Shown: piece after piece, positions 1-7,445 of the stretch
Layout of the letters: each line of letters starts with the position of its first letter
Numbering within the stretch: the stretch's first letter is position 1
Source: Corallococcus sp.
GTDB lineage: Bacteria; Bacillota; Clostridia; Christensenellales; CAG-314
Assembly: GCA_023663205.1 (NCBI GenBank)
Contig: JAMPHX010000054.1
Coordinates: 1 to 8,961 of the forward strand
DNA length: 8,961 nt
Direction: 5' to 3'
The notes under the pieces: generated by a model
Told to the model about the DNA's origin: nothing
Databases searched by the model: none
Seen by the model: only the letters and a program-made list of their open reading frames with translations
Made by a program: the position numbers and the translations under genes

Positions 1-1481
1 CCGACTTCGTCGCCGTAGTACACGCACGGGAACCCGTAAAAAGTATATTGCAGCACGGCGCAAAGTTTGAGCAAATGCACCGCGCGCGCATACTCGGCGT
101 CGCTAAGGCGAGTTTGCGCCATTTCGTCTTTGGACATACCGTCCGATTTTTTGCCGACAAGCGCCGTCAATATACGCTCGGTATCGTGCGTTCCCAATAT
201 ATTCATAAGAGCGTTGCGCGTCCAAGACGGGTAGTTGTTAAGTTGCGCAAACGCCGTTCGGCGCAACGCTTCGGCGTTTCCGTCGCGCACAAAACAAATA
301 AGAGCGTCTTTGAGAGGATAATTCATCACCGTATCCAACTGACTGCCGTCAAGGTAGTGACGCCTTGCGCCGTAGGAAATCTTGTTGGACGCGTCCTCCC
401 ACACTTCGCCTATCACTGCGGCGTCGGGTAATGCGGATTTTGCGCTTTTGACTATCGCATCCAACATTCCGTCGGAAAGTTCGTCCACAACGTCAAGCCG
501 CCAACCCGAAGCGCCGCGTTCGAGATAACGTCCCACTATGCCGTTTTCTCCGCAAAAATATCTTCGCGCAGACAAACTTTCAGGGTTTATGCGCGGCAAT
601 GTCTTGAAGCCCCACCAACTTTCATAGTTGCCGTCGGCATCTACCGTAAACCAATCGGCATAAGGCGATTTGCCGCCGCATTCGACCGCCGACCTAAAAT
701 ACTTGCTGTCATTGCCCGTGTGATTGAAAACGCCGTCCAATACAATCTTTATTCCGCGTTTTTTTGCAAAATCGCACAAAGCGGCAAAATCTTCTTCCGT
801 GCCGAAACACTCGTCGATTTTTTCGTAATCGTTTGTGTCGTACTTGTGATTGCTGCGCGCAGAAAATACGGGGTTCAGATATATTACGCTTACTCCCAAC
901 GACTTCAAATAGGGTAACTTGGAAATTACTCCCGCGAGGTTTCCGCCGAAGAAGTCGCGGTTTTTTACTTCGCCGTTTTCCGCCTTGTAGTAGGGTTGTT
1001 CGCCCCATTTGCGCAAAATTCTTTCGCCGTCGGGCTTGAAAGTATCGCCCTTGCGGCAAAATCTGTCAACCATTATTTGATACATCACTCCGCCGTAAAG
1101 CCACGACGGACTGCTATACCGCTTGTCGTAAACCGACAGTTGCCACGACTGTACGTTGTCGTAAAATAAACAGGCATTGTCGTCCGCGCCGCGCCCTACA
1201 AAGTGCTCGTAAGGCACGCCGTCCAAGTAAAAGTAATAGTAATACAGCCCTTTGTTTTCAACCGAAACATCGGCTGTATAACAATCGTAATTGCCTTCTT
1301 TTTCAACTTTTACCGTTGCAAATTCACGCAAAAAAGCGCCGTCGCCGTATACGCGCAAACGTACCGACGACGGATTCATTATTTTGTCGATTTCAATACT
1401 TACCGCAAACGCCGCGCATCTCGGCACTGCGCCTACTATGCTTTTGTACCGACTTTCCGTCGGATTGTATTTGACTAACAA
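1..1481 (-). CDS. GH13 alpha-glucan hydrolase (neopullulanase/amylase-like), C-terminus cut by window edge
   Basis: Hydrolyses alpha-glucosidic bonds in maltodextrin or glycogen fragments, probably in the cytosol since no signal peptide is seen. The frame is open without a stop from 1481 to the left edge (493 codons). Residues about 1-115 form a beta-rich N-terminal domain beginning with the motif YKSIVGAVP, typical of clostridial GH13 enzymes. The catalytic barrel starts near YQIMVDRF (134-141). All four GH13 regions are visible: I DGVFNH (249-254), II GWRLDVVDE with nucleophile D330, III GEVWED with acid/base E359, and IV GTHD with H432-D433. The reading ends at YYGDEV, so roughly 100 residues, mainly the C-terminal beta domain, are probably missing. 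The start is TTG at 1481, supported by GGAG 10 nt upstream; the next ATG (residue 35) lacks a ribosome site and would delete part of the N-domain. It is last in the malQ-glgB-glgP operon within the window. Substrate preference (pullulan, cyclodextrin, maltodextrin) cannot be decided. Confidence 0.93.
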   Translation of the reverse strand, partial: MLVKYNPTESRYKSIVGAVPRCAAFAVSIEIDKIMNPSSVRLRVYGDGAFLREFATVKVEKEGNYDCYTADVSVENKGLYYYYFYLDGVPYEHFVGRGADDNACLFYDNVQSWQLSVYDKRYSSPSWLYGGVMYQIMVDRFCRKGDTFKPDGERILRKWGEQPYYKAENGEVKNRDFFGGNLAGVISKLPYLKSLGVSVIYLNPVFSARSNHKYDTNDYEKIDECFGTEEDFAALCDFAKKRGIKIVLDGVFNHTGNDSKYFRSAVECGGKSPYADWFTVDADGNYESWWGFKTLPRINPESLSARRYFCGENGIVGRYLERGASGWRLDVVDELSDGMLDAIVKSAKSALPDAAVIGEVWEDASNKISYGARRHYLDGSQLDTVMNYPLKDALICFVRDGNAEALRRTAFAQLNNYPSWTRNALMNILGTHDTERILTALVGKKSDGMSKDEMAQTRLSDAEYARAVHLLKLCAVLQYTFYGFPCVYYGDEV

Positions 1482-1484
1482 ACG

Positions 1485-3893
1485 TCACATTCTCCAAATT
1501 TTTTCCGCGTATTCTTTTACTGCTCTGTCTGCGGCAAATCTGCCCGACTCGGCAATGTTTTTGAGCGACATTCTGTTCCACCTATCGGGGTCGCGGTACG
1601 CCTCGTCCATCTTGGCGCACGCCGAAACGTATGCGGCAAAATCCGCAAAGCACATATACGGGTCGGCTACCTGATTGGAACGCAGCAAATAGTTGGAAAT
1701 ATTTTCAAAAGTTTCTCCGCCGAAACCTCTGTTTAAATCTTCCACGATAAGCCGCAACTTGGGATTTTTGAAATAGTAATCGGTAGAACTGTATCCTTTT
1801 GCCCAAGTGTCGGCAACTTCCTTGGCTTTCATGCCGAAAATAAATATGTTGTCGTCGCCCACAGCCTCACGCATTTCCACGTTTGCGCCGTCCAATGTGC
1901 CTACCGTTACGGCGCCGTTTATCATAAACTTCATATTGCCCGTTCCGCTGGCTTCCTTGCCCGCAAGCGAAATCTGCTGAGAAATTTCCGACGCAGGCAT
2001 AAGTTGCTCAGCCATTGTAACGCAGTAGTTTTCCATAAACACCACGTTCAACTTTTCACGGATTTTGGGGTTGCGTTCGAGGTCTTTGCTTATCATATAG
2101 ATAAGTTTTATTACTTCTTTTGCCGCAAAGTAACTAGGGGCGGCTTTTGCTCCAAAGATAAACGTCTGCGGAGTAATGTCCGCATCGGGGTTTTCACGCA
2201 AATCGTGATAAATCGAAATAATTTTGAGCACGTTCAGCAGTTGACGTTTGTATTCGTGCAAACGCTTTACCTGTACGTCAAAACGGGTGTTCGGGTCAAT
2301 CTTGATACCGCTTTTTCTGAGCACGGTATCCGCAAAATCCTTTTTGTTGGCAAGTTTGATTTTGGGAAGTCGTTTCAAAACTTCACCGTCGTCAATAAAC
2401 TTGTTTAGTTTACTAAGTTGCGAAGCGTCTTTTACAAAGCCGTCGCCGATAAGTTCCTTGATAAGCGCGGTGAGCCGCGGATTGCTTTGACAAAGCCATC
2501 TGCGATGCGCTATACCGTTGGTGACGTTGCCGAATTTGTCGGGTTCCGCCTCGTAAAATTCCTTAAACAACGTCTTTTTGATAATGTCGCTGTGCAATTG
2601 CGAGACGCCGTTTACGCTGTGACTGCCCACTATTGACAAATTTGCCATACGAACCTGTCCGTAAGCCACTACCGCAAGTTCCGACACCTTGTTCCAATCG
2701 TGAACCTTATCCCAATAACCTCTGCAAGCGCGTTCGTTGATTTCGTAAACAATCTGGTAAATGCGCGGCAGAACCTTTTTGAAAATGTATTCCGGCCAAC
2801 ACTCCAATGCTTCCGCAAGAACCGTGTGATTGGTGTACGCGCAGATACCCTGCACAATGCTCCAAGCCTTATCCCAACCCATACTGTATTCGTCTACAAA
2901 TATTCTCATAAGTTCGGGGACTGCAAGCGCGGGGTGAGTATCGTTGATATGCACTGCGACCATTTCGCCGAAGTTTTCAAAGTTGCCGTATTTTTTGTAA
3001 TGGTCGGAAGTAATATTCTGCATTGCCGCCGACACCAAAAAGTATTCCTGTTTGAGCCTAAGCGTTTTGCCTTCTTCGTGATTGTCGCTGGGGTACAGAA
3101 CCTTGGTGATAAGTTCCGCCTGCGCCTGTTCCTCCACCGCGCGCATATATTCGCCCTGTCCGAATGCGTGGATATCGAATTTTTTGGTGTTGCGCGCGCT
3201 CCACAAACGCAGCACGGCTACGGCTTTGCTGTCGTAACCCGCAACTACCATATCGTAGGGGAACGCCTCTACTTCCTGACAATCGGTTTGTTGGTAAATA
3301 GGTCCGTTTTGCGTCCAGATTTCCTCTACTTCGCCGCCGAAACGCACCGTAACCGATTTGTCGGGACGTTCTTTGAGCCACACTTCTCCTCCGGGAAGCC
3401 AGTTGTCGGGCAACTCCGTCTGCCAGCCGTTTACCAACTTTTGCTGAAACAAACCGTACTCGAAACGCAAAGAGTGTCCCATCGAGGGGTAATCGCCCGT
3501 TGCCAAACCGTCAAGGTAACAAGCGGCAAGTCTGCCCAGCCCGCCGTTGCCCAGACCTGCGTCGGGCTCTTGCTCGTACAAATCGGTAAGTTTGAATTTG
3601 TAACGCGCAAGCGCTTCGGAAAACACCTCGGTAAGTCCCATATTGTACAAATTGTTTTTAAGACTTCTGCCCAGCAAAAATTCCATTGAAAGATAATGAA
3701 TACGCTTTCTGTCCTTGGCTTTGTACAGTTTGTTGAATGTTTTGCGTTTTTCAAGCAGCATATCGCGCACGACGGTTGCCACGCAACGGTACATCTGCGT
3801 AACGGTAAGTTCCGATGCCGCAATGCCGTACTCCTTGGACGACGCGTCCTCGATAAGTTGCTTTACCGTAGTTTTGTTTACGTTATTGTTCAT
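1485..3893 (-). CDS. glgP: Glycogen/maltodextrin phosphorylase (GT35)
   Basis: A PLP-dependent cytosolic enzyme that releases glucose-1-phosphate from the non-reducing ends of alpha-1,4-glucans. The 802-residue length is normal for bacterial phosphorylases. Visible family motifs are LSMEFLLGRSL (68-78), GLGNGGLGRLAACYLD (113-128), VKRLHEYKRQ (542-551) and the PLP site EASGTGNMKF with Schiff-base lysine K655. There are no frameshifts or missing catalytic residues. The ATG at 3893 lies 11 nt after a GGAG (3905-3908) located inside glgB, and the first 11 nt of glgP overlap the end of glgB, so translation is probably coupled. The stop is TGA at 1485-1487. The downstream hydrolase starts one codon later in the same frame. 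Bacterial GlgP and MalP cannot be separated by sequence inspection; proximity to glgB favours glycogen, proximity to malQ favours maltodextrin, and one enzyme may serve both. Confidence 0.97.
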   Translation of the reverse strand: MNNNVNKTTVKQLIEDASSKEYGIAASELTVTQMYRCVATVVRDMLLEKRKTFNKLYKAKDRKRIHYLSMEFLLGRSLKNNLYNMGLTEVFSEALARYKFKLTDLYEQEPDAGLGNGGLGRLAACYLDGLATGDYPSMGHSLRFEYGLFQQKLVNGWQTELPDNWLPGGEVWLKERPDKSVTVRFGGEVEEIWTQNGPIYQQTDCQEVEAFPYDMVVAGYDSKAVAVLRLWSARNTKKFDIHAFGQGEYMRAVEEQAQAELITKVLYPSDNHEEGKTLRLKQEYFLVSAAMQNITSDHYKKYGNFENFGEMVAVHINDTHPALAVPELMRIFVDEYSMGWDKAWSIVQGICAYTNHTVLAEALECWPEYIFKKVLPRIYQIVYEINERACRGYWDKVHDWNKVSELAVVAYGQVRMANLSIVGSHSVNGVSQLHSDIIKKTLFKEFYEAEPDKFGNVTNGIAHRRWLCQSNPRLTALIKELIGDGFVKDASQLSKLNKFIDDGEVLKRLPKIKLANKKDFADTVLRKSGIKIDPNTRFDVQVKRLHEYKRQLLNVLKIISIYHDLRENPDADITPQTFIFGAKAAPSYFAAKEVIKLIYMISKDLERNPKIREKLNVVFMENYCVTMAEQLMPASEISQQISLAGKEASGTGNMKFMINGAVTVGTLDGANVEMREAVGDDNIFIFGMKAKEVADTWAKGYSSTDYYFKNPKLRLIVEDLNRGFGGETFENISNYLLRSNQVADPYMCFADFAAYVSACAKMDEAYRDPDRWNRMSLKNIAESGRFAADRAVKEYAEKIWRM
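1492..1495 (-). promoter_or_regulatory. Shine-Dalgarno GGAG for the GH13 gene, inside the glgP 3' end
   Basis: GGAG reads on the minus strand within the last codons of glgP, 10 nt before the TTG at 1481. It is the only purine-rich ribosome site near the beginning of this frame and is the main reason for choosing the TTG start. Its location inside glgP implies that translation of the two genes is coupled. Confidence 0.6.
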
Positions 3894-5754
3894 TTTGTTT
3901 ACTGCTCCGATTATTAGTTGTTTCTTTTTGTTTAATATAGTATTGCGCGCTGAAAGCGGGTATGGTCAACTCGGCATAACCCTCGCCGTCGGTAACAAAG
4001 CCGCGCGTCTTTATCAGTCCCTTTCCGCCGTAGCGCTCCGCGTCGGAATCCAGCAGCAAATCGTATTGTCCTCTTGACATAAAGTAGCCGTATTTGAAGT
4101 AGTCGTACTGCGAAAAATTGAGTACCGTAACTACTGCATTGCCTGCCTTGTCGGTGCGCTCGAAGGATAGAACGCTGTTTTTGGAGTCGTCCACTATGAG
4201 CCACTTGAATCCGTCCCAATTGCTGTCGTTGCTGTATAGAGGTTTGGTCTTTTTGTAAATTTTATTCAAGTCGCAGACAAACCTTTGATGAGATTCGTGT
4301 TTGGGATAGGCAAGCAGCATCCAATCCAGTTCGCGTTCCTCGCTCCACTCGTTCCACTGCGCAAGTTCCGTCCCCATAAAAGTAAGTTTTTTGCCTGGAT
4401 GCGAAAATTGGAATGCCAAAAGCGTTTTGAGTCCGGCAAACTTTACGTCGTATTCGCCGAACATTTTGTTGATTAGCGAACCCTTCATATGCACTACTTC
4501 GTCGTGCGACAACGGCAAAATAAAGTTTTCGCTAAAAGCGTAACACATTGAAAACGTCAGTTTGTTGTGATTGCCAGCGCGCCACAAAGTGTCCGTTTTG
4601 ACGTAGGAAAGTACGTCGTTCATCCAACCCATATTCCACTTGAAATTGAACCCCAAACCGCCTACGTATGTGGGATACGTAACCTTGGGGAATGCCGTGG
4701 ATTCTTCGGCAACAAACAAACAGTTGGGCTTTTCGGCAAAGATAGCAACGGATAACTTCTGTAAAAACTCTATTGCCTCCAAATTTTCCTTTCCGCCCCA
4801 TTTGTTGGGATGCCATTCGCCCTCTTTGCGGTCATAATCGAGGTACAGCATACTTGCAACCGCATCGACGCGCAATCCGTCAAAGTGAAATTCGCGCAGA
4901 TAATACATTGCATTGCTTATAAGGAAACTTTGCACTTCGTAGCGCGAATAATCAAATATACGCGTACCCCAACTTTTGTGTTCCTTTTTGGTTTCGTCGG
5001 CGGATTCGTAGCAGCAGGTGCCGTCAAAATCCGCAAGCCCCTGCGCGTCCTTGCAGAAGTGAGCGGGAACCCAATCCAACAGTACGCCTATGCCGTTTTT
5101 GTGAAAACAGTCAATCAAATATTTGAGGTCGCTCGGTTTGCCATACCTGCTCGTGGGCGAATAAAACCCCGTTATTTGATACCCCCACGAACCGTCGAAG
5201 GGGTGCTCGGCAAGCGGCATAAACTCAACGTGAGTGTAACCCATTTTTTTGACATAGGGCACCAAATACTTTGCCAAATCGCGGTAAGTGTACAAACTGC
5301 CGTCGGCATGCTTGCGCCAAGAACCCGCGTGCACTTCGTATATGTTTACCGGACTTTTGTAAATATCCGTTTTGGATTGTTTCAAAAGCCATTTTTCGTC
5401 GTTCCAAGTATATTCGTCCTCGCAGCACACTACGCTTGCCGTCCTCGGGCGCAACTCCGAATATACAGCATAAGGGTCTGCCTTGTAAAGAATGTTACCC
5501 TCTTGCGTGGTTATTGCAAATTTGTAGCAATCGCCTTCCTTGACGTTGTCCAATGTTATTTGCCAAATGCCGTCCTGCGGTTCAAGACTGTCGTGATTGA
5601 CAAGCCAATTGTTAAAATCTCCCACCACGGATACCTTGTAGGCATTGGGCGCCCAAACGGCAAACGTGTAGCCTTGGGGCGTCTTGTGACATCCCAAAAG
5701 TTCGTATGCGCGCGTTTCGTCGCCTTTGTAAAATTCCGCAAATTTGTTTGACAT
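3883..5754 (-). CDS. glgB: 1,4-alpha-glucan branching enzyme (GH13)
   Basis: Cleaves an alpha-1,4 chain and transfers it to a C6 hydroxyl, creating alpha-1,6 branches in glycogen. The 623 residues begin with a single CBM48/E-set domain (about 15-110, motif FAVWAPNAYKVSVVGDFNNW). The extra N1 domain of the 728-residue E. coli enzyme is absent, as in many shorter GlgB proteins. The barrel shows region I DWVPAHF (227-233), region II DGLRVDAVASMLYLDY with nucleophile D297, the acid pair E350/E351 in FVAEEST, and SHD with H417-D418. The C-terminal beta domain covers about 510-610 and is followed by a polar tail rich in N, K, Q and E. The ATG at 5754 follows a strong GGGAGG (5759-5764) separated by an A-run. 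The gene begins 23 nt after the malQ stop and overlaps glgP by 11 nt (ATGAACAATAA). Its presence in a degradative operon suggests that branching and breakdown are co-regulated here. Confidence 0.97.
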   Translation of the reverse strand: MSNKFAEFYKGDETRAYELLGCHKTPQGYTFAVWAPNAYKVSVVGDFNNWLVNHDSLEPQDGIWQITLDNVKEGDCYKFAITTQEGNILYKADPYAVYSELRPRTASVVCCEDEYTWNDEKWLLKQSKTDIYKSPVNIYEVHAGSWRKHADGSLYTYRDLAKYLVPYVKKMGYTHVEFMPLAEHPFDGSWGYQITGFYSPTSRYGKPSDLKYLIDCFHKNGIGVLLDWVPAHFCKDAQGLADFDGTCCYESADETKKEHKSWGTRIFDYSRYEVQSFLISNAMYYLREFHFDGLRVDAVASMLYLDYDRKEGEWHPNKWGGKENLEAIEFLQKLSVAIFAEKPNCLFVAEESTAFPKVTYPTYVGGLGFNFKWNMGWMNDVLSYVKTDTLWRAGNHNKLTFSMCYAFSENFILPLSHDEVVHMKGSLINKMFGEYDVKFAGLKTLLAFQFSHPGKKLTFMGTELAQWNEWSEERELDWMLLAYPKHESHQRFVCDLNKIYKKTKPLYSNDSNWDGFKWLIVDDSKNSVLSFERTDKAGNAVVTVLNFSQYDYFKYGYFMSRGQYDLLLDSDAERYGGKGLIKTRGFVTDGEGYAELTIPAFSAQYYIKQKETTNNRSSKQNEQ

Positions 5755-5777
5755 TTTTCCTCCCGCACGGACGTTTT

Positions 5778-7241
5778 TCAGTCCCTTTTGTATAACTCGG
5801 TTATTTGCAGCAGTCGTTTGGCGTTTTCGTTGGAAAACACGCCGTTATCTGCCATATATTGCCAACAGCCCGTTGTCCCCGGAGTGTTCATTCGGCAATC
5901 GGTATCTTGATTGGCAACGTCCTGCATTGTGTATATTACAAGGCGCGACTCGGACGCCGCAAGCGCACACATCATTTTGTATACTACGTTGCTTGCGTCG
6001 GCGCCGCCGAGATACTCCGAAACGCGTTTGCGCGTGACGTCGTCGAGGCTTTTCCACCACCCGAGCGTGGTATCGTTATCATGAGTACCCAGATACGCCA
6101 CGCACTTGCCGTTGTAGTGCTGCGGCAAAAACAGATTGTCGGGGTTTCCGTCGAATGCAAATTGCATAACTTTCATGCCGTCTATTTGCAGTTTGTCGCG
6201 CAATAAGTATACGCTATCGGGTATATCGCCCAAATCTTCGGCAATTACTTCCAAATTTTCACAAGAATCTATGAGGGTTTTGACAAATCTGTACCCTTCG
6301 CCTTTTTTCCACATACCGCGGCGCGCCATTGTTTCGCCGTATTTGACGCAATAGTAACTGTCAAATGCGCGAAAATGGTCTATACGCAGCACGTCAAACA
6401 GTTTTTCGCAGTGCTTAACTCTTTCAATCCACCAAGCGTAACCGTCCTTTTTCATTGCGTGCCAATTGTACACGGGGTTGCCCCACAACTGACCGTCGGA
6501 GGAAAAATAATCGGGCGGAACGCCTGCGACGTTTACGGCGTTGCCGTTTGCGTCCAAATCGAACAGTTTGCGGTTTGCCCAAACATCGGCGGAATCGTAA
6601 GCGACGTACATCGGTATATCCCCGATAAGTTTTATGCCGTTTTTGCAAAGTTTTTCGCGCAAGACCTGCCATTGAGAAAAAAATACAAACTGCACAAATT
6701 TTACAAAATCGATTTCGTCGGAAAGTTCTTCGCGAAATTTTGCAACGGTCACCCCATCGCGCAGTTTTGCGCCTTCTTGCCAGTTGTACCACGGCTGACC
6801 GCCGAAGTGTTTTTTCAATGCAAAAAACAATGCGTAGTCATCCAGCCAAAATGAGTTTTCTTCGCAAAAATCCAAAAATTCCGCCGGAGGATTGTTTCTG
6901 TAAAACCGTGCGGCGGCTATGCGCAGCAATTTTTCCTTATTTGCCGCGGCATAGGCGTAATCTATGCCCTTGCAGTTTCTTGAGCGCGCCGCTTCGCCGT
7001 CGGTAAGCAAACCGCCGTCGACAAGCGACCCGATATCGATAAACAAAAAGTTCCCCGCAAACGCCGAAGGCGACGCATAGGGGCTGTTTGCCGTATCCAA
7101 AGGAAAGGGCGGCAGTATTTGCCAATACTTTTGTTTCGTCTTTACCAAAAACGCAACAAATTTGTCCGCGCCTTCCAAATCGCCCACGCCGTAATTACTC
7201 GGCAAACTCGATATATTCAGCAGTATTCCGCTTGAACGCAC
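5778..7241 (-). CDS. malQ: 4-alpha-glucanotransferase (GH77, amylomaltase)
   Basis: A disproportionating enzyme that moves glucan segments between maltodextrins, releasing glucose and making longer chains for phosphorylase. With the preferred start it has 487 residues, about the compact GH77 length without added starch-binding domains. The N-terminus RSSGILLNISSLP and the motif SPYASPSAFAGN (53-64) are typical. Catalytic features are nucleophile D288 in LRIDHFRAFDSYY, acid/base E335 in VIAEDLGDIP and H387-D388 in LGTHDNDTT. The frame is open three codons further up, to a GTG at 7250, but GGAG at 7250-7253 lies 8 nt before the GTG at 7241, and starting there gives the usual family N-terminus; at 7250 the same GGAG would overlap the start codon itself. 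It is the first gene of the operon, downstream of the predicted LacI-type operator and promoter. The stop is TGA; glgB follows after 23 nt. Confidence 0.96.
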   Translation of the reverse strand: MRSSGILLNISSLPSNYGVGDLEGADKFVAFLVKTKQKYWQILPPFPLDTANSPYASPSAFAGNFLFIDIGSLVDGGLLTDGEAARSRNCKGIDYAYAAANKEKLLRIAAARFYRNNPPAEFLDFCEENSFWLDDYALFFALKKHFGGQPWYNWQEGAKLRDGVTVAKFREELSDEIDFVKFVQFVFFSQWQVLREKLCKNGIKLIGDIPMYVAYDSADVWANRKLFDLDANGNAVNVAGVPPDYFSSDGQLWGNPVYNWHAMKKDGYAWWIERVKHCEKLFDVLRIDHFRAFDSYYCVKYGETMARRGMWKKGEGYRFVKTLIDSCENLEVIAEDLGDIPDSVYLLRDKLQIDGMKVMQFAFDGNPDNLFLPQHYNGKCVAYLGTHDNDTTLGWWKSLDDVTRKRVSEYLGGADASNVVYKMMCALAASESRLVIYTMQDVANQDTDCRMNTPGTTGCWQYMADNGVFSNENAKRLLQITELYKRD

Positions 7242-7249
7242 TATATACA

Positions 7250-7253
7250 CTCC
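7250..7253 (-). promoter_or_regulatory. malQ: Shine-Dalgarno GGAG that sets the malQ start at 7241
   Basis: GGAG on the minus strand stands 8 nt before the GTG at 7239-7241. The earlier in-frame GTG at 7248-7250 overlaps this motif and has no other well-spaced purine-rich site; a CAGG lies too far upstream. The later GTG is therefore the more likely initiation codon. Confidence 0.65.
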
Positions 7254-7270
7254 GTAATTTAATAACCTGC

Positions 7271-7298
7271 GCCTTTGTGTAAAGAATAAGTAAAAGGC
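7271..7298 (-). promoter_or_regulatory. Small hairpin in the malQ 5' leader
   Basis: In the predicted leader RNA of about 60 nt, GCCTTT (7293-7298) can pair with AAAGGC (7271-7276) across a 16-nt loop. The stem is short and no T-run follows, so it is not a terminator. It might only stabilise the leader or could be chance. Confidence 0.25.
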
Positions 7299-7307
7299 AC
7301 TGCATAT

Positions 7308-7336
7308 ATATTACCATTTTTGCCGTTTAATTGCAA
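7308..7336 (-). promoter_or_regulatory. Predicted promoter of the malQ-glgB-glgP-GH13 operon
   Basis: On the minus strand a -35-like TTGCAA (7331-7336, 4 of 6 matches to TTGACA) is followed after exactly 17 nt by TAATAT (7308-7313, 4 of 6 to TATAAT). The -10 is preceded by TGG, giving an extended -10 arrangement. Transcription would start near 7301, about 60 nt before malQ. The -35 box is the downstream half-site of the inverted repeat described separately, so a bound repressor would block RNA polymerase. Confidence 0.6.
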
Positions 7337-7351
7337 TCGTTTGCAATTAAA
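7326..7351. promoter_or_regulatory. LacI-family (MalR/CcpA-like) operator in an 11-bp inverted repeat
   Basis: TTTAATTGCAA and TTGCAATTAAA form a perfect 11-bp inverted repeat around a 4-nt centre. The 16-bp core on the minus strand is TTGCAAACGATTGCAA, with the central CG and GCAA/TTGC arms characteristic of LacI-family operators, including MalR-type maltose regulators; the T-G-C arms fit the CcpA cre consensus less well. It overlaps the predicted -35 box of the operon promoter. No regulator gene is in the window, so the identity of the binding protein is inferred from the motif and the sugar-metabolism context. Confidence 0.65.
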
Positions 7352-7420
7352 TTGTCCGACGCGTCAAAAGGCGCTGCCGATAACAAGCAACGCGGCAATA
7401 CCGCCAAAATATTTGCAATC

Positions 7421-7445
7421 AAAAAAAACAACGGCATATGCCGTT
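7421..7445 (-). terminator. Intrinsic terminator upstream of the malQ operon
   Basis: On the minus strand AACGGC-ATAT-GCCGTT (7430-7445, a perfect 16-nt palindrome) forms a 6-bp stem with a 4-nt loop. It is followed by one G and then eight Ts (7421-7428). This would end transcripts arriving from the right, isolating the malQ promoter from the YhhN gene or from the candidate small RNA. Confidence 0.65.

Noticed and set aside
1485..1487. TGA as a recoded sense codon joining glgP to the hydrolase
   Set aside because: malQ, the YhhN-family gene and the right-edge gene also end in TGA at expected lengths, tryptophans are coded by TGG, and no in-frame TGA occurs inside any gene.
1203..1674. Plus-strand frames across the glgP/hydrolase junction
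   Set aside because: They lie opposite two strongly supported genes, resemble no family and have low-complexity, basic translations typical of antisense frames.
2700..3689. A 329-codon plus-strand open frame antisense to glgP
   Set aside because: It is the shadow of a highly conserved phosphorylase in codon register with it. The translation shows no family motifs, and it has no promoter or plausible partner gene on that strand.
4810..5751. A 313-codon plus-strand open frame antisense to glgB
   Set aside because: Same reasoning: it mirrors the glgB codon pattern, ends almost exactly at the glgB start, and has no recognisable domain.
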